From the NCBI RefSeq assembly GCF_027706725.1, contig NZ_JAQFWQ010000026.1, positions 1 to 64,000 on the forward strand: a DNA stretch of 64,000 nucleotides, written 5' to 3'. A program made the translations under genes and the position numbers. This stretch comes from Nocardiopsis endophytica. Lineage in GTDB: Bacteria > Actinomycetota > Actinomycetes > Streptosporangiales > Streptosporangiaceae. The notes beneath the pieces are model-generated. The model did not search any database. It was not told the DNA's origin and saw only the letters and a list, made by a program, of their open reading frames with translations. Positions 63,818-64,000 of this stretch are shown here, piece after piece; position 1 is the stretch's first letter, and every line of letters begins with the position of its first letter.

Positions 63818-64000
63818 ATGCGGGTGCACCAGTCGTTGATCGATCTCGTCGGAGACACCCCGCTGCTGCGGCTGAACAAGGTGACCGAGGGCCTGGCGCC
63901 GACCGTGCTGGCCAAGGTCGAGTACTTCAACCCCGGCGGATCCGTGAAGGACCGCATCGCGCTCCGGATGGTCGAGCAGGCCGAGAAGGACGGGCTGATC
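63818..64000 (+). CDS. cbs: Cystathionine beta-synthase, 5' part
   Basis: The gene runs off the window after 61 codons. The start [20 protein letters not shown] and the PLP-lysine segment [19 protein letters not shown] are typical of fold type II beta-synthases. Similarity to mycobacterial Cbs and the conserved neighbours (thiolase, SGNH hydrolase) favour cystathionine beta-synthase over O-acetylserine sulfhydrylase; the C-terminal CBS domains that would prove it are outside the window. AAGGGGAG precedes ATG 63818. Confidence 0.88.
   Translation, partial: MRVHQSLIDLVGDTPLLRLNKVTEGLAPTVLAKVEYFNPGGSVKDRIALRMVEQAEKDGLI

Overview
The window looks like chromosomal DNA of a filamentous, high-GC actinomycete, most likely from the Nocardiopsis/Streptosporangiales side of the phylum. 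The GC content is very high, many genes start with GTG, and stops and starts often overlap by four bases. A long run of genes follows an actinobacterial core order also known from Mycobacterium tuberculosis (ispE, glmU, prs, rplY, pth, mfd, mazG, eno, divIC, DUF501, ppx, and later fadA3-like thiolase, SGNH hydrolase, cbs). The genus is inferred, not proven.

Layout. 1-628: GC-rich ~220-bp repeat units. 0.6-16.2 kb: Ser/Thr kinase, ispE, SoxR with a SoxR box facing a split transketolase, an ABC-F ATPase, a GDSL lipoprotein, MarR and TetR regulators, an acyl-CoA desaturase, tRNA-Gln, glmU, prs, rplY (with a structured leader) and pth. 16.3-34.1 kb: an exopolysaccharide and sulfation block. 34.4-42 kb: mfd, APS kinase, mazG and a FtsW/RodA protein. 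42-51 kb: FAD monooxygenase/TetR pair, TauE/SafE exporter, eno, divIC, DUF501, ppx and type II NADH dehydrogenase. 51-64 kb: an unusual tRNA, a PucR-type regulator divergent from a proline catabolism operon, LysR/dapA-like pair, TauD dioxygenase, Bax-inhibitor family protein, DUF4287 protein, thiolase, SGNH hydrolase and the 5' end of cbs.

Most interesting system. Between pth and mfd the conserved order is interrupted by genes that together resemble a Wzx/Wzy-type pathway for a SULFATED exopolysaccharide. A priming sugar-phosphate transferase is in one operon with cysQ, cysD and cysN. Around it lie two PAPS-type sulfotransferases, an Alg14-like subunit, an Alg13-GT2 fusion, a Wzx flippase, a Wzy polymerase/ligase, a Wzz chain-length protein, a sugar- or lipid-kinase-like protein and a surface GH26-like lipoprotein. 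The APS kinase needed to finish PAPS sits just beyond mfd, fused to what looks like a catalytically dead ATP sulfurylase. No sulfate-reduction genes (cysH, cysI) are present, so the sulfur activation enzymes appear dedicated to transfer rather than assimilation.

Repeats. Nine copies of a palindromic element, each exactly 62 bp, lie between genes. Their arms differ between three subfamilies but stay complementary. A second family of ~220-bp units forms tandem arrays beside two minus-strand genes, with one inverted copy. Several regulator/operator pairs are visible (SoxR, MarR, two TetR, Rex-like). No CRISPR array, rRNA, prophage or transposase gene was seen.
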